From contig CAXXDH010000003.1 in assembly GCA_963677785.2 (NCBI GenBank), positions 3,038,001-3,102,000 of the forward strand: a DNA stretch of 64,000 bases, read 5' to 3'. Origin of the DNA: G963665495 sp963677785. GTDB taxonomy: Bacteria > Desulfobacterota > Desulfovibrionia > Desulfovibrionales > Desulfovibrionaceae. Positions within the stretch are counted from its first letter, which is position 1. Each line of letters opens with the position of its first letter. Both the position numbers and the translations under genes were made by a program. The notes below the pieces were generated by a model. That model searched no databases. It saw only the letters and a list, made by a program, of their open reading frames with translations, and was not told where the DNA came from. Positions 7,848 through 16,044 of the stretch are shown piece after piece.

Positions 7848-9422
7848 CTAAATACCGGTTAATTCCAGGGCGCACAAGGTGATGTCGTCAGCAAACAAAG
7901 CCCTGGTCCAGTTTGAAACGTCGGTGATCAAATTGTCCAGCGCCTTGTCCAGCCGTATTCCGGATTGCGCTAGCAGCTGGCTGGACAGTCTGTCGAGAGA
8001 ATATTCCTCCGCATGGGAATTGCGGGCTTCAATAATACCGTCCGTGTAAAAAAAGAGCCTGTCGCCTGGTTGGAGTTGTATCGTCGATTGCTCAAAAACA
8101 ATGTCAGGCGCGAATCCGATGGCAATCGTATTGGTCGGGTAACTTTTCACTTCCTGCGAATTGCCGACATGAACGGGCCCAGGATGTCCGGCCGCTGTGA
8201 AGGTGAAAACGCCCGTGTCGCAGTCAAGAATGCCGTAAATAATTGTGAAATATTGAAATGATTCAACATCCATTGGAAACTGTTCGTTCAGCCGCCGACA
8301 GACCTCCGCGGGGGAAAGAATGGACAACCCCTGCGCGTTTTCGGCTTCTTCCACAAGCAGAGAAGAGCGTTGCGGATCCGGTTGCAGCAAGCGGCACAGG
8401 GAGACGGACAGCAATGCTGCAGGGACGCCGTGGCCGCTTACATCCAGAACATAAAGCGCCAGCTTGTTGTCTGGCAAGGGAAACATGTTGAACGTATCGC
8501 CGGCCAGTTCGTCACAGGGGATGAATTGCATGGCCAGTTCCACTCCCGGTACCTGGGGGGGGGTCATGGGCAGCAGGCTGCGTTGCAGTTTGGCCGCGGC
8601 TTGCAGATCTTTTTTCATCCGTGAATTCATTTCGCTGATGGTCTGCAGCGAAGTGTTGATCATTTCGATATATTCCGTGGTTTCCAGATTTTTGATGACT
8701 CTGCAGGCCAGTTCCTCACGCTGGAAGGGTTTGGGAAGAAAATCATTGGCGCCGCTTTTGATGATTTTTGCGGACAACAGTTTGTCTTCAAAAGAGGAGA
8801 TGCCGATGATGGGGAGCTCGTTGCGGGATTTGATATCACGAATTTTTGTGCACAATGTGGCGCCGTCCATGCCGGGCATTTCATAATCCGTAATAACCAG
8901 GCCCAGCTCCGGGGTGGACTTGATGACTTCCAGTGCTTCAAACCCGTTTTTCGCTTCCAGAAATTTGAATCCGTAGGTACCGAGAAAAGAACGGATGATC
9001 TTGCGGTAGATTCCCGAGTCATCAACAATCAGCAGGGTAATATCCTGGTTGCGCTGAAAGCGTTTTACCAGTTCCACCACCTGATGGACTGCGTCACGGT
9101 TCTTCAGTACGTAATCCATGACGCCTTTTTCCAACAGCGTATTGCGAAGTTCGTTGTTGATGGTGGCGGTCAGAACGATGCTGCTGATTTTTTGGGAGAG
9201 CATCAGATCCACGATCTCGCCGCCTGGCGCATCGGGCAGATTCAGGTCCAGGATGGCCAGAAGGTAATCCGAGCTATGGGAAAGATGGTAGGCCGCATCG
9301 CGCATGCTGTGAACAGCGTCTGCCTCCAGCCCGATTTCAGCCTGGAGGTTGTACATAAGATAGGAACAGATGGTTTTGCTGTCTTCAACAATCAGGATAC
9401 GTTGCATTGATTGCGATTCCAC
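7848..9422 (-). CDS. Response regulator with two REC domains and a PP2C/SpoIIE phosphatase
   Basis: About 524 residues. REC1 (about 6-120) has acceptor Asp in LAILDLNLPD; REC2 (about 130-250) has it in LVITDYEMPGMDG. A linker helix then leads to a SpoIIE-type PP2C domain with AGDTFNMFPL and LDVSGHGVPAALLS, plus a late FYTDGIIEA. It most likely dephosphorylates the STAS partner encoded downstream, under control of a histidine kinase acting on the REC domains. The GTG at 9422 has AGGAGAGG just upstream. The ATG at 9407 starts closer to the REC fold but lacks a site, and 9443 is also possible. Only 26 bases separate it from the oligosaccharyltransferase gene. Confidence 0.92.
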   Translation of the reverse strand: MESQSMQRILIVEDSKTICSYLMYNLQAEIGLEADAVHSMRDAAYHLSHSSDYLLAILDLNLPDAPGGEIVDLMLSQKISSIVLTATINNELRNTLLEKGVMDYVLKNRDAVHQVVELVKRFQRNQDITLLIVDDSGIYRKIIRSFLGTYGFKFLEAKNGFEALEVIKSTPELGLVITDYEMPGMDGATLCTKIRDIKSRNELPIIGISSFEDKLLSAKIIKSGANDFLPKPFQREELACRVIKNLETTEYIEMINTSLQTISEMNSRMKKDLQAAAKLQRSLLPMTPPQVPGVELAMQFIPCDELAGDTFNMFPLPDNKLALYVLDVSGHGVPAALLSVSLCRLLQPDPQRSSLLVEEAENAQGLSILSPAEVCRRLNEQFPMDVESFQYFTIIYGILDCDTGVFTFTAAGHPGPVHVGNSQEVKSYPTNTIAIGFAPDIVFEQSTIQLQPGDRLFFYTDGIIEARNSHAEEYSLDRLSSQLLAQSGIRLDKALDNLITDVSNWTRALFADDITLCALELTGI

Positions 9423-9448
9423 GCGCCTCTCCTGGGGGAACATACTGT

Positions 9449-11638
9449 TTATTCGGACCTGCCGAGGACCTCGAAGATTCTGACGGCAGGCTTTTTTTCA
9501 TACGCCAGGCGAAAAAAAGAAGCGATGTCCGCACTATCTGGCGGCTCGACCAGCAGCCGTACCAGCATGCTTTCGTAAGTCAGCGTATCGACAAGAAAGT
9601 AATCTGCAGTCTCCGGACACAGGACCAGATGGAGAGATTCCGTATTGTCGGGAAAATGAAAGCGTTTTGTCCCCTCTTTGCGTAGCACGTCTATGGTCCG
9701 GACGGAATAGCTTTTGTCGGCTCTTTCCAGGTGGATCCAGCCCGATTCGTAGTCGACCTCATAGGGGGGAAGAAAACGCATGACTCTGGCGCGTTTGCCG
9801 TTTTCGCTGAGGAAATTCCAGGTCCCGTAGAAAAGAATCCAGGGAGCGAGTGGCAGGTTTTCCGTGGTGACCACCAGATATTGCGGCTGGTCGACGCGAA
9901 AGGCCCGGGGCTCTTTGCCCAGATCGGCGAGAAAACGCTCTGCACCTTCGGGGCCAAGCTGGTTCAGGCTTTCCCACGGACGGTAGTGTTCCTGCGCGCT
10001 GAAGCGAATAAGCTGGCTGGCCTGCAGCGGCGAATGCGTACTCAGTGCCAGGCCCACAGTAAAAATATGCTGTCCGAGATGCTTGCTGCCGTCCGCAAAG
10101 GATTCGCGCCGTGCATAATAATCGACCGGATAACCCCAGTCCCACCACGTCCAGACTTCGCTGTCCGGAGGACTCGTACGTCCGAGATCCACCAGAGCTG
10201 CGGCGTGGGCTTTGCTGAGCACGGGAGTCGGGGCCAGGTTTTGCAGCAGGTTGTAATAGGGAATGGCCAGCAGCAGAAACAAAAGAGACATCAGGGCAAG
10301 CAGGGTGTTGCGTTTTTTGAAAACGGATTCGAAAGCGGCCCTGCCCAGGGAACCAATGCCGATGCCCAGACCGAGCATTACCGCCGGTGCGCCGAACATG
10401 GTGACCCGTGCGCCGAATTGTTCCGCAGTAAATGAAAACAGCACCAGGGGCAGGAGAAAGAGTGAAACGGGCTGGGCATACAGCAGGAAAGCGAACCCGA
10501 ACAGGCCGGCGATAGGAATCCAGGGCCGCGGGTGCATACGTTTGAGGATGTGCGTCAAAGAAATGGATTGTGCTTCCACAATGCTCTGCCCGATGGCCGG
10601 ATAGCTGAGTTCCTGGCGCGGCGTATCTTGCAGGGCAAATTCCGGCTGGGTTTGCTGGGTGGTGGTTTTGACAAAGGTGAAAAGAAAACGTTCGGTTTCA
10701 AAACCGGCCTTGGCTGCGGCGCCGGAAAAAAGCAGCAGCAACAACACTCCCAGCACAAACGGCCAGGAGTAGGCAAACAGGCGGTGGATGTGGCTGCGCA
10801 GTATGGCCAAAGCCGCTACGGCAACCAGTGCGGTACAAGCGCCGGCCAGTCCTGCAAAGCTTCCCAAGCTGAACAGCAGCAAGCCGAAAAACAGTCGTGG
10901 ACGGACATAGGGTCTGGACTGGAGCCCTCCCAGAAGCAGGGCCAGCAGGATCAGGACAATGGTGAAGGCCCCGATATGCGCGTGCCAGGAACTGAAGGCC
11001 CCGGCGGCCGCTCCGGCAGTGGAAAGCAGCAGATATTCGATGGTGCCTGGGATTTGTTGCGGTTCGGCGGCTTGTTCAGCGTTGCTTTCCTTGTTGTGAA
11101 CTCTGCTGAAAGAGAATCTCCAGCGGGATTGAAGGTAGGGACGCATCCAGGCGGCAAGACTCCAGGAGGCCAGGAGCGGGAAAAGCAGGGTGACCATGTC
11201 CGTGTCGTAATAGCCCAGGCGCGTACGATAGAGAAAGCCGGGGGCGAGAACGGTCAGAATGCCGGCAAGCACTCCGGCTTCGACGCATCCGAGGGTCCAG
11301 GCCCAGAGCAGAGTGGCCACACCGGTGAAGCCTGCCATAAGTGCGGGAAGCCAAAAGGCGGTATTGCCCAGGGACGCGCCGGAAAGTTGCGACATGGTCT
11401 TGAGAAAAACAGAGGGAGCGGTATTGTTCGCCGGACCTCTGCCTTCCGCACCTGCCAGCCAATAATAGGCGTCGTGGGTACCCATGATCCACTCACCTTC
11501 GATGCGGTATTTCCCCGCCTCCCAGTTCGGGTAGTCAAAGAGTCTGGTGCAAAAGGAAATAAAAAAAATCGCAATGCCCAGAAGGACAAGCGTTTTCCAA
11601 TCGCGGGAGAGAAAAGGAGTCTGGAAAGTTCGGAGCAT
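9449..11638 (-). CDS. STT3/PglB-type oligosaccharyltransferase
   Basis: A 729-residue GT-C membrane enzyme with about a dozen hydrophobic segments followed by a soluble periplasmic C-terminal domain. The first catalytic loop GEWIMGTHDAYYW (48-60) carries the acidic residue expected near the start. The STT3 signature WWDWGYPV lies at about 497-504. Family members transfer a lipid-linked oligosaccharide to Asn in N-x-S/T sequons on the outer face of the inner membrane. Bacterial N-glycosylation by PglB is established in Campylobacter and reported for Desulfovibrio. No glycan biosynthesis genes are adjacent. It is upstream of, and probably cotranscribed with, the partner-switching module. Confidence 0.9.
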   Translation of the reverse strand: MLRTFQTPFLSRDWKTLVLLGIAIFFISFCTRLFDYPNWEAGKYRIEGEWIMGTHDAYYWLAGAEGRGPANNTAPSVFLKTMSQLSGASLGNTAFWLPALMAGFTGVATLLWAWTLGCVEAGVLAGILTVLAPGFLYRTRLGYYDTDMVTLLFPLLASWSLAAWMRPYLQSRWRFSFSRVHNKESNAEQAAEPQQIPGTIEYLLLSTAGAAAGAFSSWHAHIGAFTIVLILLALLLGGLQSRPYVRPRLFFGLLLFSLGSFAGLAGACTALVAVAALAILRSHIHRLFAYSWPFVLGVLLLLLFSGAAAKAGFETERFLFTFVKTTTQQTQPEFALQDTPRQELSYPAIGQSIVEAQSISLTHILKRMHPRPWIPIAGLFGFAFLLYAQPVSLFLLPLVLFSFTAEQFGARVTMFGAPAVMLGLGIGIGSLGRAAFESVFKKRNTLLALMSLLFLLLAIPYYNLLQNLAPTPVLSKAHAAALVDLGRTSPPDSEVWTWWDWGYPVDYYARRESFADGSKHLGQHIFTVGLALSTHSPLQASQLIRFSAQEHYRPWESLNQLGPEGAERFLADLGKEPRAFRVDQPQYLVVTTENLPLAPWILFYGTWNFLSENGKRARVMRFLPPYEVDYESGWIHLERADKSYSVRTIDVLRKEGTKRFHFPDNTESLHLVLCPETADYFLVDTLTYESMLVRLLVEPPDSADIASFFRLAYEKKPAVRIFEVLGRSE

Positions 11639-11956
11639 GGAACGGGTGGTTTATTGTTTCAAGGGAACAGGGCAACGACATTCGAAAAAGCAGTCTGATC
11701 GAATGCTGTCCAAACGAAACAGACAGTAATTTTAGAAACAGACCCTAGGCAAGCCGGGCTAAAAAGACAAGTGACAGAGTTGAAATTCTGTCATTGATTT
11801 TCAGGAGGAAGCGGCAGACGGCTCAACTAGAGTGCCCGCGTAATGAGGGACGTATGTGATTTTGCGATAGGGTGCCCGAGGGATCTTTGGGCGCAAAATA
11901 TTTGAGAACTCCCCCGCACAGGCAAGTTCCTGGCAAACGGGCAATGCAAACAAAGG
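11639..11956. other. Intergenic region
   Basis: I see no gene in this stretch. A modest inverted repeat, TGACAGA / TCTGTCA with an 8-base loop, lies near 11773-11794, with no T-tract. The region should hold the promoter of the oligosaccharyltransferase operon, but no convincing -35/-10 pair stands out. Confidence 0.3.
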
Positions 11957-12166
11957 TCACAGCTTGTTGTCTATGGAAGCTGCGAAAAGCCGGCGAATTT
12001 GTTTGGCCAGACTTTCATGCTTCAGATCGCGTCTGACGGGCAAGGTGGTGGCGGTGAACGGCGTTTCATAAGCGTTGTCCTCTTCGCTGCCCATACACCC
12101 GCAGGGAAAGTCTTTGAGTAAAAAACGAATTTCTTCCTGGCTGATGGAGGTGTTTTTACTGCTCAT
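11957..12166 (-). CDS. Small protein with a FliM-like N-terminal motif, function unknown
   Basis: A 69-residue soluble protein. Residues 7-17 read SISQEEIRFLL, close to the SQxEIDxLL peptide by which FliM binds phosphorylated CheY. A CGC pair follows at 22-24. The C-terminal half is basic and probably helical (LAKQIRRLF). The ATG at 12166 has CGAGG in good position; a longer frame to 12253 adds unlike sequence and no ribosome site. It stands alone between two long non-coding stretches. The FliM resemblance is seen by eye only and does not prove CheY binding. Confidence 0.65.
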   Translation of the reverse strand: MSSKNTSISQEEIRFLLKDFPCGCMGSEEDNAYETPFTATTLPVRRDLKHESLAKQIRRLFAASIDNKL

Positions 12167-12888
12167 GATGACCTCGTGGCGGCGGCTGCAGGAGGTGCGT
12201 TCCAACAGCGGCATATTACATGCTTTTAGTATAGTTACCCCGGAACGAGCCAAGGTGTTCGCTTTGAACCGAACATTGCATCCGCATGCGATAGGTAGCC
12301 CTTCTATAAAGTATATTCGGATCTCGCTTACGGTTCTTTAGGGCGTGTTTCTTAACCTCTTTTCGCTACGCTCGGCCAGAATGCCACCTTTTCGGGGAAA
12401 TGCTTGCTCAACCTCGCGACGAATAATTTAGAAACACGCCTTAGTTGCTTTTCCATTAAACACAAAAAATATTTTTATGGCATTGGCCGCTTCAAGAAAA
12501 GGCCGGCAGTATTTTTTTACAAAAAAATTACAAACGGGCTGCGGCAAGGGATTGTTAAGAAACCGGCATGCTCCTGGGGAGAACAGGGTCTTGGAACCGG
12601 AAACTTTTGAGCAGACAGGAGCAACAAACAGCGCTCTCTTTTTTTGTTCCTGAAAATAGTATCGTTTGTTTCAGCCTTCGCATATTGATTATGTCAGGTG
12701 CGTTATATTCGCCTTTTTTCCCGCCACGGCAACGGCCTGATCACTGATCCCTCAAGTTTCGCAGAAGTTACAGCCAATAAAAACTACTTTATGCATTGGC
12801 CGCATTGTTTGCTGCATTGCTTTCAGAAACATGCGCTCTCGTAAAAAGGCCTTCTTCAATATAAGACGCTATGCTTGGCGAAAACGTT
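12167..12888. other. Long non-coding region containing a MITE-like element
   Basis: I find no supported gene. A short open frame at 12404-12610 begins inside the MITE-like element and lacks a ribosome site, so I reject it. The second half (about 12450-12888) is AT-rich with poly-T and poly-A runs and shows no clear promoter or terminator. Confidence 0.4.
12338..12443. mobile_element. MITE-like element with terminal inverted repeats
   Basis: The left end TTAGGGCGTGTTTCTTAA and the right end, read on the other strand as CTAAGGCGTGTTTCTAAA, match at about 15 of 18 positions. They enclose roughly 70 bases with no coding capacity. This is the structure of a short non-autonomous element. A fragment resembling one end (AGGGCGTGT) also occurs near 15951. 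Target-site duplication is unclear because the ends are themselves TTA/TAA. Confidence 0.55.
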
Positions 12889-13452
12889 TCATTCTTTCCC
12901 GGCTTGTTCGGAGCGCAGGGCACGGGAAGGACATTCGTCTTTCAGGTAGCAGATATCGCAGCCACCTTTGAACGGATAGTACGTCAGCATGGCGAACTGC
13001 CGCGCCAGGGTTGAGGATTCCTGCCAGGGCAGGCCAACTTCCTCCAATGCGGCTTTGAGCCCGGTTGTGGGCTTGGGGACCGGCGCGCAGCTGTTGCCGG
13101 CCACTTCGGGCACAAGCTCACGTACCGTGGCCATCAGGATGGCCTGCGCCAGGCTGTTCATGGTAAAAGAACGGCTGGGAGATTCGTCCCAGGCTGTGTT
13201 TACTTCCTTTTCCACGGATTCTTCCAGCCAGACGAGCAGATAGGATACTGCGCCCACGGTGATACGCCTGGCGCGCAGGGCGTTCTGCCATTTTGCCCAC
13301 AGGGTTTCCACCAGTTCCACGGTGGACGCTTCGACCCGTTTGCTCTGGCTGAGGATCATATATGTTTCCAGGTCGAACCAGGGTCTGGGCTCGAGAGTCT
13401 CAATGGAATAATTGCTGGGTTGTTGGGACGTCTTTTTTGTTTTGTTCGGCAC
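12889..13452 (-). CDS. Hypothetical protein with C-terminal Cys cluster
   Basis: A 187-residue soluble protein that I do not recognise. The middle is helical (LVETLWAKWQNALRARR, then YLLVWLEESVEKEV). The end carries GGCDICYLKDECPS, a CxxC-x5-C cluster that could bind zinc or an iron-sulfur centre. The GTG at 13452 is chosen because GGAGG lies seven bases upstream; the frame extends to 13485 but without a better site. It is a single gene facing away from the next one. Confidence 0.6.
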   Translation of the reverse strand: MPNKTKKTSQQPSNYSIETLEPRPWFDLETYMILSQSKRVEASTVELVETLWAKWQNALRARRITVGAVSYLLVWLEESVEKEVNTAWDESPSRSFTMNSLAQAILMATVRELVPEVAGNSCAPVPKPTTGLKAALEEVGLPWQESSTLARQFAMLTYYPFKGGCDICYLKDECPSRALRSEQAGKE

Positions 13453-13857
13453 TGCGCCACCTCCGGAGGATATTCGAATGCGCACTGACTACTTCAGGAT
13501 GGCTCAAAGAGCAAGTGTGACAGCTTGTTGTCCGGCGGATAAGGGCACAGCCCGTTGCCGGGCTGAGCAGTTAATTGTTACAATTAGTTCATTTGAATCA
13601 TCGGATCCCGTGGTTTACTTTGATAATTTGATGCTTTACTCATGCGGTTTCGGTATGGGGAGCAGTCCGGCGAGGAGCTGAGGATACTAGCAACTTCGCC
13701 AACTTGTGATCGCTTTCTTTTTTTGGAATACATGATCTTTGTTTTTTTAACGGTTCCACGAAAAAGAATGCCCGTGGAGACCGCATCAATAAAAAGAGGC
13801 ATAATCGACTGATTCCGGACAATTTGTTTTTGATGACTGCAATTGGAGAGACCCCAG
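13453..13857. other. Intergenic region between divergent unknown genes
   Basis: There is no supported gene. The stretch contains AT-rich runs and a weak CCACG/CGTGG inverted repeat near 13755-13777. Promoters for both flanking genes are expected here, but I cannot place them. Confidence 0.3.
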
Positions 13858-14247
13858 ATGGATGAAGACAACAAGCATGAACGCTTTCCCATGAAAATAC
13901 GCTATTTATATGAATCAGATGCATCGGCTTCGACTCTCTACGCGCATGGCGTATGGGGTGGCTTGAACCCGCATGGGGAAATAGAAATGCAGTTTTATAC
14001 GGAAAGCGACAAGTTACCCGAGACAACGGAGTGTCTGATTCATGAGGATGGAGCCGTGGGGCCTGAAATGAGTGATGAAAGCGAAGATACCCGCGTGGTC
14101 CTCAGAAAAATCGGGGCGAAAGTGCTGGTGAATTATCACACGGCAAAAGCACTCATCGACTGGCTTGAGGAAAAGGTCAGCGCTCTGGAGATGGAAGGCG
14201 AAAACATGCTGCTTGGACCTGACAATGCCAACGGTCCCGCGCAGTAG
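13858..14247 (+). CDS. Hypothetical acidic protein
   Basis: A 129-residue soluble protein rich in Glu and Asp, with no signal peptide or membrane segment. A beta-rich first half (KIRYLYESDASASTLYAHGVWGGL, described here only by position 13-36) is followed by VLRKIGAKVLVNYHTAKALIDWLEEKV, whose end is helical. This layout loosely resembles DUF3467 proteins, but I would not name it on that basis. The ATG at 13858 has GGAGAG seven bases upstream. The secreted-protein gene follows 63 bases later on the same strand and may be cotranscribed. Confidence 0.6.
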   Translation: MDEDNKHERFPMKIRYLYESDASASTLYAHGVWGGLNPHGEIEMQFYTESDKLPETTECLIHEDGAVGPEMSDESEDTRVVLRKIGAKVLVNYHTAKALIDWLEEKVSALEMEGENMLLGPDNANGPAQ

Positions 14248-14310
14248 GATTTTGGATTGCTTTCCGCTGTGGGGAGTGTTCACGTTTAACCAATCACGAG
14301 GTTTCCAGTA

Positions 14311-15507
14311 ATGCCAAAGGGTTCGAAGAGGATTCTTTATTCAATAGCTTTTGTTTCGTTGGTTTGCCTGCTTATGGGAGGTGTTGCCCAGGCCGCATTG
14401 TTCGGTGACAAAAAGGATGATCCACTTTCCAAAGCCGAGGCGAATGTGGGCTACCTGCTCAAAATGCTGAAAGATCCCAATATCTCTTTCGATCCGCAGC
14501 AGGTTGCGGACCTCGTGTTCTTCGCCTCCAGAACGCACAGCAATCCGATGGAAATAAAACCGGAATCCGTTGACGGCGGCACGGGAGCCTATTGGGAATT
14601 TTCTTTGAATGTGCCTCTGAAAAACGTGCTCTCATATGTTTTCAATCCCAATGTACCGCCGGAAGCCGTGTATCCCTCCAACGTACGGCTGGGTGGGTGG
14701 TATGATGCTGCGAAGGTAAAAAAGAATCTTTCGGGCTATTGGAACAAATTGCCCGGCATCTCCGAGCCCATGGTTTTTCGTGGAGTGGAATACGAAGAAA
14801 CGTCGCCGGACGTAAACAGCGGCTGCTACTATCGCTACGATCTGGACAGGATGCTGATTTTGTACTCGAACAACGGTGTGGACACCTTTATTTCGGTTTC
14901 CCGTATGCAGAAGCCGTCTGGAATAGGCAAGAAAGGTGTTGCCGTGGGCGCGTCCGCCGACTGGAATTTTTTCTACTCCGGAGAGGAAGGCAATCTTCTC
15001 AGCGGATTAAGCTGGGCGGATTCGTATATGTATGACTCCATCACCGTATATGTATTTCAACAACCGGATCAGCAAAAGCCTCTGACCAAGGTCGGCTTGT
15101 TCAAATGGGTCAACGGCGGCTGGAAGTCCATCAACATGGTCAAGCACAAGCATGTGGTCAAAGGCTGCCAGAATGTGGCCGGCATTATGCGTCAGGTACT
15201 GCATTCCAACGCCCTGCCCAGTCCGGCGAACATTGCCGCCGAGGTGCAGCGTCTCAACGCTGTGCCGGAAAAGGAATTGCGGGAGCGTTTTGCCCCCATG
15301 GCCAAGCTGATTGAGGCGGATGCCGCGAAAAATGACAAGCTTGGGCGCGATGAATTCGCGGCGATCATCAAAGACGGTCATTATGCAGAAACGCTTACGG
15401 CGGAGCAATTGCGCAGCGAATTCGTCAAAGATTACATTCGTTCGAAAATTCAAGGAAAGTCTTTTTTAGACGAAAAACTGGCCGACTCCCAAAAGCCTGG
15501 TTCGTAA
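14311..15507 (+). CDS. Secreted or periplasmic protein of unknown function
   Basis: A 398-residue protein with a Sec signal peptide (basic MPKGSKR, hydrophobic core, likely cleavage after GGVAQA near residue 28). The mature part contains aromatic-rich beta segments such as GGWYDAAKV and CYYRYDLDRMLILY. A helical, charged C-terminal third follows, with EKELRERFAPMAKLIE. There is one early and one late Cys. I do not recognise a family. It could be a lipoprotein-like or cell-envelope protein, but there is no lipobox. It follows the acidic unknown gene and is convergent with a 67-residue gene beyond the shared hairpin. Confidence 0.7.
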   Translation: MPKGSKRILYSIAFVSLVCLLMGGVAQAALFGDKKDDPLSKAEANVGYLLKMLKDPNISFDPQQVADLVFFASRTHSNPMEIKPESVDGGTGAYWEFSLNVPLKNVLSYVFNPNVPPEAVYPSNVRLGGWYDAAKVKKNLSGYWNKLPGISEPMVFRGVEYEETSPDVNSGCYYRYDLDRMLILYSNNGVDTFISVSRMQKPSGIGKKGVAVGASADWNFFYSGEEGNLLSGLSWADSYMYDSITVYVFQQPDQQKPLTKVGLFKWVNGGWKSINMVKHKHVVKGCQNVAGIMRQVLHSNALPSPANIAAEVQRLNAVPEKELRERFAPMAKLIEADAAKNDKLGRDEFAAIIKDGHYAETLTAEQLRSEFVKDYIRSKIQGKSFLDEKLADSQKPGS

Positions 15508-15526
15508 GCCGATAAAAATAGAAAAA

Positions 15527-15566
15527 ACCGGGTAACGTGAAAACGGCATTTTTCACGTTACCCGGT
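15527..15566. terminator. Hairpin between convergent genes
   Basis: A 16-17 bp stem (ACCGGGTAACGTGAAA and its complement) with a 5-base loop. The T-tract follows on the minus strand (TTTTTTCTATTTTT), so it best ends the 67-residue gene. It may also slow transcription from the left. Confidence 0.8.
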
Positions 15567-15634
15567 CTGAGAAATCCGCGCGGGCGCAGCGCGCGGGGCC
15601 GTGCGGCCATTCACGGCCATGCCTCTGGCTGGCT

Positions 15635-15838
15635 TCAAACGGTAATATCTATTTTCGTTCCCACCCCTGTAACTGCTTTGGCAAGTTCGGTTTTGGACGG
15701 GTTTTGCACGTCGGTACGAATTTCATGGCTGGAGCCGGCCTGCTCAATGGGCTTGTTTGTCATCTCGCTGGCCTCTTTCTGAAGCTCAGCCGCTCCGGCG
15801 ACCCCTTGCACTGCGGATCGTATATTTCCAGCGTCCAT
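15635..15838 (-). CDS. Small hypothetical protein
   Basis: A 67-residue soluble protein, helical and Ala/Gln/Glu-rich at the start (IRSAVQGVAGAAELQKEASEM), then polar. I do not recognise a family. The ATG at 15838 has AAGGAGAA in ideal position and the gene ends just before a strong terminator on its own strand. These two signals make it a real gene despite its size. The next gene upstream on this strand is the double-REC protein, 206 bases away, so cotranscription is possible. Confidence 0.65.
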   Translation of the reverse strand: MDAGNIRSAVQGVAGAAELQKEASEMTNKPIEQAGSSHEIRTDVQNPSKTELAKAVTGVGTKIDITV

Positions 15839-16044
15839 GGCAGTTCTCCTTGAGCTATACTATTCCCTTTTCACTTTATCTTATCGACCGCCTGAATCTT
15901 TTTCTTTAGGCCGAAATGCATTTTTTTCGTTTTTTTTTTTAGGGCGTGTATATGATCAACGAGGGCAGATAGACGTACGCTCAGTAGGATGGAGCCGAGG
16001 AGAGGAACAAGAAAAGAAAGGAGAAGAGCAGTTGTGAAAAGGAC

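Noticed and set aside
12404..12610. A 68-codon rightward frame after the MITE-like element
   Set aside because: The start lies inside the element, there is no ribosome site, and the composition follows the AT-rich non-coding flank.
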